NCBI GenBank assembly: GCA_002313795.1
Contig: DCCL01000099.1
Coordinates: forward strand, 1-20,539
DNA length: 20,539 nucleotides
Source: Faecalibacterium prausnitzii
GTDB lineage: Bacteria > Bacillota > Clostridia > Oscillospirales > Ruminococcaceae
Direction of reading: 5' to 3'
This document shows positions 20,518 to 20,539 of this stretch, piece by piece (position 1 is the stretch's first letter; every line of letters begins with the position of its first letter). The translations under genes were made by a program, and so were the position numbers. The notes under the pieces are model-generated. The model did no database searches. It saw nothing but the letters and a program-made list of their open reading frames with translations, and was not told the origin of the DNA.

Positions 20518-20539
20518 ATGCAAATCGTTATCAGGCGGC

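Noticed and set aside
1..20539. CRISPR array or clustered short repeats
   Set aside because: No regularly spaced repeat of 20 or more bases was seen in any part of the window.

Overview
The window looks like a chromosomal segment of a high-GC gut Firmicute of the Oscillospiraceae, most like Faecalibacterium. This rests on Firmicute-type Shine-Dalgarno sites and promoters, GC-rich housekeeping genes, an AbrB regulator with a zinc ribbon, a SpoIIE-like phosphatase and a pectinesterase. The genus is an inference from style and gene content; no search was run.

Positions 1 to about 6220 are the right end of an integrated mobile element whose left end lies outside the window. It has lower GC and a different codon style from the rest. 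In order it carries two small XRE-type regulators with a tiny ORF between them; a long stretch that folds into many helices and ends in a terminator (about 1191-1527); a zinc-ribbon protein and two consecutive ParB-fold proteins in one tight operon; a MazF-like toxin with no ordinary start codon; a small excisionase-like protein; and a tyrosine integrase with an extra Cro-like helix-turn-helix. Just beyond the integrase, on the minus strand, are an intact tRNA with anticodon CAU and then the 5' half of a second, different CAU tRNA. The simplest reading is insertion into the anticodon arm of a host tRNA by an element that brought its own replacement tRNA, now behind the host tRNA promoter.

Positions 6300-13090 are GC-rich chromosome. 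A minus-strand membrane-anchored protein (6349-6768) diverges from a plus-strand gene set: a membrane protein and a family-10 glycosyl-hydrolase-like protein (overlapping), then, from a new promoter, a secreted or anchored protein, an EamA/DMT transporter, a YgjP-type metalloprotease and a flippase-like membrane protein. A separate unit encodes a twin-arginine lipoprotein.

Positions 13123-20519 hold a minus-strand AbrB regulator plus alpha/beta hydrolase pair, divergent from gltX (glutamyl-tRNA synthetase). After gltX come a lower-GC two-gene cassette (unknown protein plus DUF4160), a SpoIIE-like phosphatase whose start directly follows a terminator-like hairpin, an intracellular pectinesterase, and a 50-residue membrane protein preceded by a 79-nt hairpin-rich leader.

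The candidates for something undescribed are the structured RNA with its ParB-fold operon, the tRNA-splitting and tRNA-replacing integration, and the HTH-bearing integrase.
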